The translations under genes and the position numbers were made by a program. The notes under the pieces are model-generated. The model did no database searches. It had not been told where the DNA came from and saw only the letters and a list, made by a program, of their open reading frames with translations. Shown here piece after piece: positions 11,790 to 21,093 of a stretch of DNA of 64,000 bases (position 1 is the stretch's first letter; each line of letters starts with the position of its first letter). The DNA is from Chelonoidis abingdonii (taxonomy: Eukaryota > Chordata > Testudines > Testudinidae): assembly GCF_003597395.2 (NCBI RefSeq), contig NC_133770.1, forward strand, positions 208,066,452 to 208,130,451. The letters are read 5' to 3'.

Positions 11790-12870
11790 ACTTTCACTCC
11801 TTTGTCAAGAAATGGGCAGAGCTTCTGTGAGATGCTGGTGGACATTTCAGCACCATTTTCTAACATCAGACACCTGACAGAATTTATGATGCAGCAGGAA
11901 GAAGCAGAGGAGAAGGAGTACCCAAGTGCGGTAGACTCGCACTGGCTGATACCACTTATGACACTTGGTACAGCCCTTGATGCCCACTATGTAGACTGGT
12001 GTTTCTAGTGCAGGGTCTGAAGCATAGACTGGTGGGACCACATTGTCATGAAGATTTGGGATGACCAGCAGTAGGTCCAGAACTTTCGCATGAAGAAAGC
12101 TACATTTCTGGAGCTTTGTGAGCAGCTTGCCCTGATCCTCCAGTGTAAAGACACATGCATGAGGCCACCCTTGCTGGTTCAGAAGCTGGTTGCTACAGCT
12201 GGCTACCCCAGACTGCTACAGGTCTGTTGCCAACCAGTTTGGTGTTGGGAAGTTAACTATGGGTAAAGTGGGGGTTGAAGGTTCTGAAGCAATCAGGCAT
12301 GTGGTGAACTCCCAAGTGGCAGGCATAAAAGATATTCCTTAAGTAACTGCTGTGTTTCCAAAGTGCACCAGGGCCTTTGAAGAGACTCATATGCCCATTT
12401 GTTTGTCATCATCAAGGAGCACATGAGCAGATGAACCACAGAAGATACTACTCCCTTGTTATGCAGGCTCTCATGGACCACAGAGGTCAATTTATGAATG
12501 TCATTCATGATACGACTTTTTTTTACCAATCAGGAGTCTACATTCATGGACAGGCTGGAACGCTATTCTCGCCAAATGATATTGACATAAAACAGAGTTA
12601 CTATCCCTACCATTACTCCGGGGGACCCTACAAACTTGCTTTTGCCTTGGCTTATGAAACTGTACCCTGATGTCAAAGGCCCTGACAAAAGAAAGCTTAA
12701 TTACACTCTCAGCAGGTGTAGAGTGGTTGCTGAATTTGCTTTTTGCAGACTAAAATCCCATTGGAGATGCCTAAAAACACGTTTGGATGCCAGTGTCATC
12801 AATGCTGTCAGCATTACTGTGCTCTTCACAATCTTTGTGAAGCCAGAGGTGAGCCACTCCCCTCTGAATG
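11790..12870 (+). pseudogene. Harbinger-type transposase relic (DDE nuclease, HARBI1-like)
   Basis: Pieces of a PIF/Harbinger transposase lie in three reading frames, in the family's order. MGRASVRCWWTFQHHF and HWLIPLMTLGTA are at 11,808-11,980. WWDHIVMKIWDD is at about 12,030. A segment with YYSLVMQALMDHRGQFMN is at 12,440-12,500. CRVVAEFAFCRLKSHWRCL is at 12,715-12,775, and it includes the glutamate of the catalytic triad. The aspartate expected in the IDGTHIPI-like box is not seen: the matching position reads FEETHMPI. Frameshifts, internal stops and a truncated middle show that no active enzyme is made. The protein would normally cut and rejoin transposon ends in the nucleus. Confidence 0.8.
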
Positions 12871-12879
12871 GGCCTAGGA

Positions 12880-13571
12880 CAGCCAACCCCTGTCTCCAGG
12901 ACACATCTCCAAATTCCTATGTTCATAATGTCCATTAAGAGGGAGAATCTCTAAATTACAATCTTCTGCAAACTTCTTAGGACACAAAATCCCAATCCTG
13001 TTCTTAAAAAAGGTAAATTTAATTAAAATAAAAAGAAAGAAAATACATTTGGAACTTAGGCTATTGCTAGATTTAAAGAGAGCAGATATAATAATTAGAA
13101 TCAAGAATGGTTTTCTTGAGGTCCAGCTTAATGGTTATAAGAAAAACAAAAGCATTTGGGGGTTAGCACAGAGGAATCCACAAGCCATGAAGAAATAAGA
13201 GATATACCTAATCATGTCTTCCTAGACATTTCCTGATCTACTTACATAGCTGGGGTTCAGATAAGTAATTCTTAGGTATGATTTTTCATACCTGGTTTAA
13301 AGCTTCTTACAGCATTACTGCTCTGCCTCTCCTCTCTCCAGAGAACAACAACAGATAGACAAAGGGAATTTCTTTTCCCAATTTTAAGAAGTTCTAGCCC
13401 TCCCATTGGCTCTTTTGGTCAGGTGCCCACTCCCTTCTTTAACCTATGGGCTTTTTTTAACCCTTTACAGGTAATGCAAATAGAGAACAGCTACTAACAG
13501 GGATTTTGTAGCTATCTAACTGGCTGGGTGTCCATAAAAGGGAGCTACATTTGCCCCCTTCATTTATCACA
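12880..13571 (-). mobile_element. LTR (probable 3' LTR of an antisense Ty3/gypsy-like element)
   Basis: Read on the minus strand, the sequence begins TGTGATAAATG at 13,571 and then carries CTTTTATGGACACCCAGCCAG. Next come CCTGTAAAGGGTTAA, CACCTGACC and a CCAAT box, the same ordered block as the other LTRs in this window. A purine-rich GGGGCAAAAGGGG just upstream in sense fits a polypurine tract, and a gypsy-type integrase relic lies further upstream. The position relative to integrase argues for a 3' LTR. The far end near 12,880-12,950 is not defined: no TG terminus or target duplication could be recognised, so the start coordinate is approximate. Confidence 0.65.
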
Positions 13572-13619
13572 GTACCCCTTTTGCCCCAAGTATTAGTGTG
13601 TGCCTGAGGAATCACACTT

Positions 13620-14130
13620 CTATCACCTGAGTTAAGAGATGGGCCCTTTTTTGAAAAGACTGTTTCTGCTTCCACTTCTGATTTTCTTTCATCTTCCAAA
13701 TGGTTTCATTGTTATGAGATTTCAGCAGGTTATCAGTAATTGGCAAAGTATATTTGATCCTTCTTCCCATTCACAGCTGAGCTGGAGAAAAGCCATTCTC
13801 CAGAGTTAGACTTTGGTAAACCAATAATGCTTTATACAAATCACCCCCACCATCAAAAGTATTTTTCATAAGCTTCTTTATTGTCTGTATAGACCTTTCA
13901 ACAAGTCCATTTGACTGGGAGGTTATTTGGACTTGATGTTTTGTGGTGAAAATCCCAATCTATGGCAAATTGCCTAAAATCTGCACTCAAAAATTGTGGC
14001 CCAGTATTGCTTAAGCCTTCATCTGGAATTCTGTGTCTGGAGAGGATTCTCTTCATGCTGGCTATCGCTGACTTACTATTAGTACTGTGCAGTGTGCAAA
14101 CCATAAGCTCCAGCTTCTTTGCTATTTGCT
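13620..14130 (-). pseudogene. Ty3/gypsy-type integrase fragment, disrupted
   Basis: The minus strand encodes a retroelement integrase core and the start of its C-terminal part. Visible pieces, in order, are STNSKSAIASMKRI, then HRIPDEG, TGPQF and FRQFAIDWDFHH (from about 14,090 to 13,930). After a frame change come a region with a VERSIQTIKK motif and a MGRRIKYTLPIT motif that carries an upstream in-frame stop. These are hallmarks of metavirus-like integrases, which join retroelement cDNA to host DNA. A frameshift, a stop and the loss of everything upstream show it is dead. It probably belongs to the same element as the LTR at 12,880-13,571. Confidence 0.75.
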
Positions 14131-14549
14131 GGTATGCGTGATCATTCCTGGTACTCTTACTGACACTTACTGTTTTGCTGGCCTCTCAATGGCCACTTAC
14201 CAAAATCTGGCTGTGCTCCTGCGACCATGAAGCCCAGTGCTTTGCAAAAGGCTTCTTCTCTTTAGTCACCATTACAAATACAAAAGGCTCTTGGATAGTA
14301 TGTTTGCAGTTCAGTGGTTAGAAGGAAATGGAATGGTTAATGCTGACTCATTCAGCTGTTGCTAAGTGCTAAGAAGCGTTACTTCGATTTTCACTGGAAT
14401 AAATTGGAGATTCTTGGAGTAGAGAGGACAAAGGAAGTTCATCCATGGGATTGTGGTATACTTTTGGTGGACTCCCAAGATGGGAGAGAAGAGTGGGTGC
14501 TGCATCTACTCTGCAAAGCAATAAGGCTCAAATCCTGGGACTCAGCTTG
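14131..14549. other. No gene seen; interior of the nested transposon region
   Basis: Not clearly assignable to the gypsy-like element or to the Harbinger. The part from about 14,420 (CCATGGGATTGTGG, then GTGGACTCCCAAGATGG) may be the Harbinger tail. Confidence 0.4.
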
Positions 14550-14800
14550 ACTTGTGCTCAAACCCTCCATCTCCGCAGGGTCCTAGAACTCTAAACCCAA
14601 ACCCAAGCCTGAAAGATTTTTGTGTAGACGGAAGCGGGAGTTGAACTCAGGCTCAAGTCTGAGCCTGGGCTTACATTGCAGTGTAGATGTACCCTGAGAC
14701 TTTTACATTATCATATTCTCCTTCTACTTAAATTGGTTTAAATAAATCCTTAGTCACTCTATAATCAGTGTTAATCCAGATTTAAATTTATATAACTAAG

Positions 14801-15088
14801 GGTATGACTACCCTTTTTCAGGAGACTTACTTGAGCTACATCTGCTTGAGCTATCATGCTAAACCTAGAACATAGGCATGGCTGTGCGAGCTATGCCTGA
14901 GGCTAGCTGCCCTAAGTACATGCCCATCTGAGACCTTAGGCACACACTCAGGGCAGCCAGCTTGTCCTGCTGTTTGGGCTGCTGTGTCTACACTTTACTG
15001 TTGGTGCACTAGCTAGATGACAATTAATAAGAATGTGTTGCCTCAAGCTGGGAAGCACATTCCCCCAACCCAAAGTGTAGAAAGAGTC
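14801..15088. mobile_element. Harbinger-type MITE remnant
   Basis: The left end CTAAGGGTATGACTACCC and the right end AAAGTGTAGAAAGAGTC are diverged versions of the AGGGTATGTCTACACT terminal repeats of Harbinger MITEs. The interior has inverted words (GCTATGCCTGAGGCTAGCTG against CAGCCAGC). It has no coding capacity. Ends are approximate. Confidence 0.45.
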
Positions 15089-15674
15089 AGCTTCTGCTCT
15101 GACTCCTATAGAATCACTTCATCCATTTACTAAGTTTATCACATTATCTCTGATCTTGAACCTTGGAGTCTAAGCCTAGTGTCTATCACATGTCCTCCTG
15201 AAACTTTCTGAATACGAATACTTTTTGAAAGATAATTTATACATGCACATTTAATTTACAGTTTAATTAGAAAAATTGCCTCTAGCAAGGCAAAATGTTA
15301 TGTTATAATATAAAATATAATGGCTAATGTTGTAGTTTAATAAATTCTGCACAGAGAGCCCACATGATAAATAAAAGGTCTTCATCATTTTTTTTCAAAC
15401 TTTTCAAGCTGATGAGCCTTTATTCAAATTGAAAAAAATTCACAGATCCCTCCCCATTCCAAAACACACCCATTTACTATAAAAGTTGAAGTAAAAAATG
15501 TATCAATGAAAGCAAGGAGAAGCTGAGAGTGTCTGTGTCTATGTGTCTGTATTGACAGAGAATACTTGAGCTTGAATGACCCTTTTGTGCCCTGCTGGGA
15601 TTATGACTGACCACATGAGAAACACTGATCATGGCAGAGGATGTGAGAGAGATTCTCATACCTGAACCATACTT
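15089..15674. other. No gene seen; AT-rich DNA
   Basis: Nothing recognised apart from a block at about 15,385-15,470 (TTTTCAAACTTTTCAAGC) that could be the end of a further hAT copy, too weak to call. Confidence 0.4.
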
Positions 15675-16293
15675 TTTAGGTGACAGTTCTGAGGAGCTGT
15701 CCCATATTGAGGTGTCAATAGAGGTGTTTTTTAAAAAAAATTATAAAATTAAATAATAATAAGTCACCAGGACCAGACAGTATTCATCCAAGAATTCTGA
15801 AGGAAAAAAATATGAAAATACAGAACTGCTAACTGTGGTATGTAATCTATTGCTTAAATCAGCCTTTGTAGCAGATGAGTGGAGTATAGCTAATGTAACA
15901 ATGATATCTATATAAATTTTTAAAAAGTCTCCAGAAGCAATCCTGGCAATTAATTCTGTTGTTTACTATAGTTTCAATTTATCAGATATATAGATGAACA
16001 CAATACATTGGGGAAGAGCCAACACGGCTTTTGTAAATAGAAATCATTCCTCACAATCTCTTGGAATTCTTTGAAGGTATCAGCAAGCATGCAGACAAGA
16101 ATGACACAGTGGACACAGTGTACTTGGACATTCAGAAAGCCTTTGACAGGGTCCCCCACCAAAGGATCTTCAGCAAAGTGAGCTGTCATGGGATAAGAGG
16201 AAAGGTCCTCTCATGGATGAGTAACTGATTTTAAAAAAAGGAAACAAAAAGTAGGAATAAATAGTCAGTTTTCAAAGTGGAGAGAGGTAAATA

Positions 16294-16880
16294 CAGGGCC
16301 GGTGCAACCATTTAGGCAAACTAGGTGGCCACCTAGGGCGCCTAGTGGTTGCGGGCGCCTAAAAGCCCGCTCAGGTGAGGAGATGGAGTGGAGGTGAGCT
16401 GGGGCAGGAAGGGCTGCCTGCAGTAACGGGGGGGGGGGGGCCCACAGGGGAACCGGTCCCTACCCCAGATCACCTCCACTCTGCCTCCTCCGCTGAGCAC
16501 ACAGCCCCTGCTCTAAGTCTTCTCCACTCGGAGCCATAAGCCTGGGAGGGGAGGAGAATTAGAGTGCTGCCAGCGTGCTGAGAAGAGGAGGCAGAGCTCT
16601 GGTGAGCTGGGGCGGACTCCGCAGGCAGGGTTAGGTGCCCTAGGGGGGAGTCTCCCCGGGCTGGGTTAGCTGCCCCGAAGGCTGGGGGGAGTGTCCCCAG
16701 GTGGGGGAGTCTCCCCGGGTGTGGTTAGCTGCTGAGGAGGGGAGGTAGCTGCTGCGGGGGAGGGGGGTCCCCAGGTGGGGGGCTGGGTTAGCTGCCATGG
16801 GGGGGCGGGGTTAGCTGGGTGGTGGTGGCGCAAGGTGTGAAGATTCGCCTAGGGTGCAAAACTTCCTTGCACCGGCCCTG
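16294..16880. mobile_element. Non-autonomous hAT transposon inside CR1, perfect 8-bp duplication
   Basis: Termini are CAGGGCCGGTGCAA and its exact reverse complement TTGCACCGGCCCTG. Both flanks are GGTAAATA (16,286-16,293 and 16,881-16,888), a perfect 8-bp target-site duplication. The interior is GC-rich with a run of 13 G at 16,428-16,440 and repeated GTTAGCTGC-like units. It encodes no transposase. The undamaged duplication suggests a young insertion relative to the host CR1. Confidence 0.95.
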
Positions 16881-16888
16881 GGTAAATA

Positions 16889-17300
16889 GTGGGTCCCCCA
16901 AGCATCTGTACTGGACCAGTGCTGTTCAACATATTCATAAATGATCTGGAAAAAGGGGTAAACAGTGAGGTGCCAATATTTGCAGATGATACAAAATTAT
17001 TCAAGATAGGTAAGGCTGAAGCTGACTGCAAAAATTTACAAAGGGATTTCTCAAAACTGAGTGACTGGGCAACAAAATGGCAGATTAAATTTAATGTTAA
17101 TAAATGCAAGGTAATGTACATTGCAAAATATAACCCCAACTATATATGCAAAATGGTGGGGTCTAAATTAGCTGTTACCACTCAACAAAGAAATCTTGGA
17201 GTCCTCATAAATAGGTATCTGAAAACATGGGCTGAATGTGCAGTGCCAGCCAAAAAAGCTAACCATGTCAGGAATCACTAAGAAAGGTATACATCATAAA
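16889..17300 (+). pseudogene. CR1 ORF2 reverse transcriptase fragment
   Basis: This open segment of the CR1 reverse transcriptase resumes right after the hAT insertion. It shows the motifs [26 protein letters not shown] (the catalytic box, FADD in place of the usual YADD), LQRDFSKLSDWA and FNVNKCKVM. The start methionine of this frame is only an accident of the hAT junction. In the complete element the enzyme copies CR1 RNA at the target site. The copy is dead: 5' truncation, nested insertions and later stops. Confidence 0.9.
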
Positions 17301-17744
17301 ATGGAAAATATCATAATGCACTGTATAAATCCATGGTATGCCCACGCCTTGACTACTGTGTGTAATTTTGATCTCCCCATTTCAAAAAAGTTATATTAAG
17401 ATTGGAAAAAGTACAAAGAACAAATAGAGGCGTATGGAATAGCTTCCACAGAAGGAGGGATTAAAAATACTAGGACTGTTCAGCTTAGAAAACAAATGAC
17501 TAAAGGGCAAAGTTATGATAGAGGTCTATAAAATCACGAATGGTGTGGAGACAGTGAATAGGGAAGTGCTATTTACTCCTTCACATAACACAAGAACCAG
17601 GCATTACCCAATGAAATTAATAGGCAGCATGTTTAAAACAAACATATAGAAGTACTTCTTCACACAATTCACAGTCAATCTGTGAAATTCATTGCTGGGG
17701 GTGTTGTAAAGGTCAAAAGTATAACTGGGTTAAAAAAAGAATTA

Positions 17745-18322
17745 CCGAATATACTCATTCATAAGCTGAATATTTTTGGTAAAAAAGGGACGCATCAAGG
17801 AGCAGGGGTCAGCTTATAGACAGGTCTACACCAAAATATGATGATTTTAAACTCTATGGAATCATTGAATTGAATATCTAATACAGGGATCGGCAACCTT
17901 TGGCACATGGCCCAGCAGGAAGCAATGGCTAGCATATCCCTTGGCCCATGCCGCTTCCCGCCACCCCCATTGGCCTGGAGCAGTGAACCACGTCCAGTAG
18001 GAGCTGTGATCGGCCGAACCTATGGATACAGCAGGTAAACAAAATGGCCTTGCCTACCTGGGTGCTTACCCTGGCGGGCCGCATACCAAAGGTTGCCGAT
18101 CCCTGATCTAATATATTGTAGTTTTGTTTACCTGGAGCACTCCAAGCAAACAATATGTCCTGACCCCCCAGCGGCTTACCCTGATGAGCCAGAAGCCAAA
18201 GTTTTCCAACCCCTGAAATATAGGTTCAACTTATGAAAGGATCATACAGTTTTGAGTATTTTTACCTATCCATTTTGGGGGGTCAACTTATAAACTAATG
18301 GGCTAATGAACGAGTATATACG
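17745..18322. mobile_element. DNA transposon with TA target duplication nested in CR1
   Basis: The ends CCGAATATACTCATTCATAAG (first 20 bases) and, reverse-complemented, CCGTATATACTCGTTCATTA are inverted repeats. Each is bordered by TA; removing the insert and one TA restores the CR1 word GAATTAGATAA. TA duplications are typical of Tc1/mariner-like elements, but the terminal sequence is not one I can assign to a named family. A hAT sits inside it (17,884-18,105), and part of a second hAT-like sequence (about 18,120-18,208, ending CCAACCCCTG) follows. Confidence 0.75.
17884..18105. mobile_element. Non-autonomous hAT MITE, perfect 8-bp duplication, innermost of the nest
   Basis: Termini are CAGGGATCGGCAACCTTTGG and, at the right, CCAAAGGTTGCCGATCCCTG, exact reverse complements over 20 bases. 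Both flanks are ATCTAATA (17,876-17,883 and 18,106-18,113). Length is 222 bases with no coding capacity. With perfect termini and a perfect duplication, this is probably the youngest event in the stack. Confidence 0.95.
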
Positions 18323-18578
18323 GTAGATAATTCATGAAGGTTAGGTCCATTAATGGCTATTAGCCAAGATGGTCAGAGATGGACCCCTATGCTCTGGGTG
18401 TTCCTAAACCTCTGACTGTCAGAAACTGGGATTGGACAACAGTGGATGAATCGCTCAATAATTGCCCTGTTCTGTTCAATCCCTGTGAAGAATTTGGCAC
18501 TGGTTACTGTGAGAAGACAGGATGCTAGGTTAGGTGGACCACTACTCTGACTCAGTATGGCCATTCTTATGTTCTTAT

Positions 18579-18902
18579 AATTACATGGAGCCATACCATG
18601 TTATGAGTTTTAAGATGAACTCCCTCTTTTTTCTAATGGGGGAGTTTTGCTTAAAAATACATGGTATGATTTGGCTCAATACTTAGAAAGACAGATTTTT
18701 GCTAATGTGGGGCATTTCTTACTTTACAGTGATAGTGATCCAACAAACAAAACAGGACAGTAACTCAAATGTTCTCTATTTGTTTTTGAAATAAACAAAT
18801 ATGACAAACTAATGTGTAACTGCTGTGACTCTAATAAGAGTGAACAAGGACACAAATGAAATGAAATATCACTAGTTTATGGAAAGACCCTCTTTTTCCT
18901 CA
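18579..18902. other. No gene seen
   Basis: AT-rich spacer between the CR1 tail and the SINE; nothing recognised. Confidence 0.5.
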
Positions 18903-19079
18903 TAGACTGTCAGGGTTGGAAGGGACCTGAGGAGGTCATCCTGTCCAACCCCCTGCTCAAAGTGGGACCAATCCTCAGTCAGGTTTTTGCCTCAGATCCC
19001 TAAATGGCCCTCTCAAGAATTGAGCTCATAATCCTGGGTTTGGCAGGCCAATGCTTAAACCACTGAGATATCCCTCCTC
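18903..19079 (-). mobile_element. tRNA-headed SINE with CR1-like tail, antisense
   Basis: The minus strand starts GGAGGGATATCTCAGTGG (A-box-like) and continues to TTATGAGCTCAATTC (B-box-like), a tRNA-derived pol III promoter head. It then passes through a body and ends with a CR1-type 3' end (GGGTTGGACAGGATGACCTC, then CCTTCCAACCCTGACAG). This layout fits the turtle Pol III SINEs that share a 3' end with CR1 and are thought to be copied by the CR1 enzyme. The fit is to family structure, recognised by eye. Confidence 0.8.
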
Positions 19080-19104
19080 CAATAGTCTCCTCTATTGCAT
19101 CTTT

Positions 19105-19325
19105 CACCAAAGGATCTCAAATCACTTTACAATATTAATTACACTTCACAACACTTCTATGAGGCAATTATTATTGTTACTCATGTAAGAGATAGGTAAA
19201 CTGAGGCATGGAATGATAAAGGACTTGCTTAATTTCACTCAGCCACTTGGAAGTAAACTGGAAATAGAACCCAAGAGTGATAACTCCTAGCCCTCAGCAG
19301 TCACTAGATCACACCCTCTACTAAT
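19105..19325 (-). mobile_element. MIR-type CORE-SINE, antisense
   Basis: The plus strand holds the reverse complement of MIR landmarks: TATGAGGCAATTATTATTG, GGTAAACTGAGGCATGGAAT and GAAATAGAACCCAAGAG. The middle block corresponds to the conserved MIR core. It is old and diverged, with no functional tRNA head. Confidence 0.75.
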
Positions 19326-20320
19326 GCTGATTATTTTTATTACAATCAAATTCCTGATATTTATGTGAGATAGTGATTAATGCCAGAGGGCAGGCTTGTC
19401 AATTCCTTGTAACAGACAAAATGATGAGACCTCAGATGATCTTTGGATTGTACAGTTATTTTATACAATACAAGATGTGCTTGAACTCTACTAGAATTCT
19501 TAGATATATGACTGTGCGCCACATCTTCCCCATCATGTTTTAAATTCCTTTGAGGCAAAGAGAATTGTGTTTTTACTCTTGTTAATACATATTAACTAAC
19601 ACAATTGTAAATTCTAGCATGGACAGGACATACACATTTGCTGCTAGTCTTAATTCTTAATAATCCTAACATAAGTAGCAACAAACTCTTGTATGCTGGA
19701 ACAAATGTTGTATAGTCTTGACACTAGAATTTATTATCATATTAGCTAATATGTTAACACACAACTTAAAATTCAAGTCATACCTGTGAAACAACTAACC
19801 TTTGTTAGTTTAGTGAAGGGAGTAATAAAAAGAAAGCCAACAATTACTGGCTAACGTATCTTCTTTTGGAAAGCTTCACACAAGCCACTTGTCAGCCACT
19901 GTCAGTTAAAATGAGCCTTGAAATTATAGCTGAATTAATGTGGTGAGGAGGCACCCAACTAGGGTGGGGGAAACTTGGGAGCTGACACTAGCCATGCTAC
20001 TCTTCTGGGGATGTGACGTAATTCCAAGAATTCTTATTTAGTGTAGTAGGCATGAATTTTCCATATAGCAGGACAGGTTGGTCATCTAGGGCAGCAAAAT
20101 AGTCACAAACTGTGTTTGTAGGTAACTGCAGATTACAAGAGATAGCCTTGGTAGTTGGTATTGCAGGAGTCTCTCCTCCCTGCCCCAATCAGGTCAAGGG
20201 AGTATCCTGTTTCAGCCTCTGACCCTGGCATGAATGGAGACCTTCCTTTAGAGGCAGCTTCCTTCCCACCTTCACGCTGTAGGTAAAATAAAATGGTTCT
20301 CCATAACTGTGGTACAAGGT
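19326..20320. other. No gene seen
   Basis: AT-rich DNA to about 19,900, then a mixed region to the LTR. The frames at 19,997-20,188 and 20,133-20,402 (-) have no recognised content, and the second overlaps the LTR. Confidence 0.45.
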
Positions 20321-21093
20321 TGTCAGAGTTCCCTCCCCACTCTGAACTCTGGGGTACAGATGTGGGGACCTGCATGAAAGACCCCCTAAGCTTATATTCC
20401 ACCCACTTAGGTTAAAAACTTTCCCAAGTCACAAATGCTTCCTTGCCCTTGGACGGTATTGCTGTCACCACCAAGTGAGTTAGACAAAGATTCAGGAAGG
20501 ACCACTTGGAGTTCCTGTTTCCCCAAAATAGCCCCCCAAACACCTTCACCCCTTTTCCTGGAGAGGCTTAAGAGTAATATACCAACCGAATAGGTAACCA
20601 AGGTGAGCACAGACCAGACCCTAAAAACCCAATCAGATTCTTAAAACCAGAACTTTCTTATAAAGAAAAAGTAAAAGAAGCACCTCTGTAAAATCAGGAT
20701 AGAAAGTAATTTTACAGAGTAATAAGATTCAAAACACAGAAGATTCCCCTCTAGGAAAAACTTTACAGTTACAAAAAAATGGGAATAAATATTCCTCTTA
20801 GCATAGGGACAATTCACAAGCTAAAACAAGACAATCTAATGCATTTCCTTCCTATTACTTACAATTTGTAATCCTAGATGCTTAGTTCAGGTATGGCTTT
20901 GGGAGATGTATTTTCCCTGCCCTGATTCCTCATTGATCCGGAGAGAACACAAAGGAACACAAAACAAAAACCTTCCCACACAGATCTGAAAGTTTCTTCT
21001 CCCCTCATTGGTCCTTTTGGTTATTTGAGCTTCTTAACCCTTTTACAGGTAAAGGAGAGATTTTATGCTACTCTTAGCTGTATGTTTATGACA
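20321..21093 (-). mobile_element. Solo LTR, same family as 5,017-5,883
   Basis: It runs from TGTCAGAGTT to TTTATGACA and is clearly homologous to the LTR at 5,017 (shared CCCCACTCTGAACTCT and GAAAGACCCCCTAAGCTTAT). Flanks are AAGGT (20,316-20,320) and AAGGC (21,094-21,098), a 5-bp duplication with one substitution. The minus strand carries the block CCTGTAAAAGGGTTAAGAAG followed by a CCAAT box. Length is 773 bases, shorter than the first copy because of internal deletions. No internal region remains. Confidence 0.85.

Larger units (their letters stand above)
11419..14695 (+). mobile_element. Decayed PIF/Harbinger DNA transposon, apparently interrupted by a gypsy-like insertion
   Basis: The left end (AGGGTATGTATGTCTGTGC, then CTGCAGTGTAAACCCAGG) resembles the reverse complement of 14,660-14,695 (CAGGGTACATCTACACTGCA, then ATGTAAGCCCAGG), so the two look like diverged terminal inverted repeats. 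A transposase relic fills about 11,790-12,870. Between about 12,880 and 14,130 lies an antisense LTR and integrase fragment, read here as a nested insertion. An alternative is that 14,550-14,695 is the right half of a separate Harbinger-type MITE that shares the same termini. The 3-bp target duplication expected for Harbinger could not be recognised. Confidence 0.6.
15675..18578 (+). mobile_element. CR1 LINE (RT to 3' end) carrying three nested insertions
   Basis: A sense CR1 begins in the ORF2 region before the RT core (GAGGAGCTG, then AATAAGTCACCAGGACCAGA). It continues through the RT palm (a FADD box is encoded near 16,980) and the thumb region (GAAAAAGTACAAAGAACAAA), and ends with the 3' UTR and tail GGCCATTCTTATGTTCTTA at 18,578. 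It is cut by a hAT at 16,294-16,880 and by a TA-flanked element at 17,745-18,322 that itself contains a hAT at 17,884-18,105. Removing the inserts and one copy of each target duplication rejoins the CR1 cleanly, for example across GAGGTAAATAGTGG. Confidence 0.9.

Noticed and set aside
19010..19079. A tRNA gene on the minus strand
   Set aside because: A and B boxes are present, but no full cloverleaf can be drawn and the sequence continues into a SINE body and CR1-like tail.
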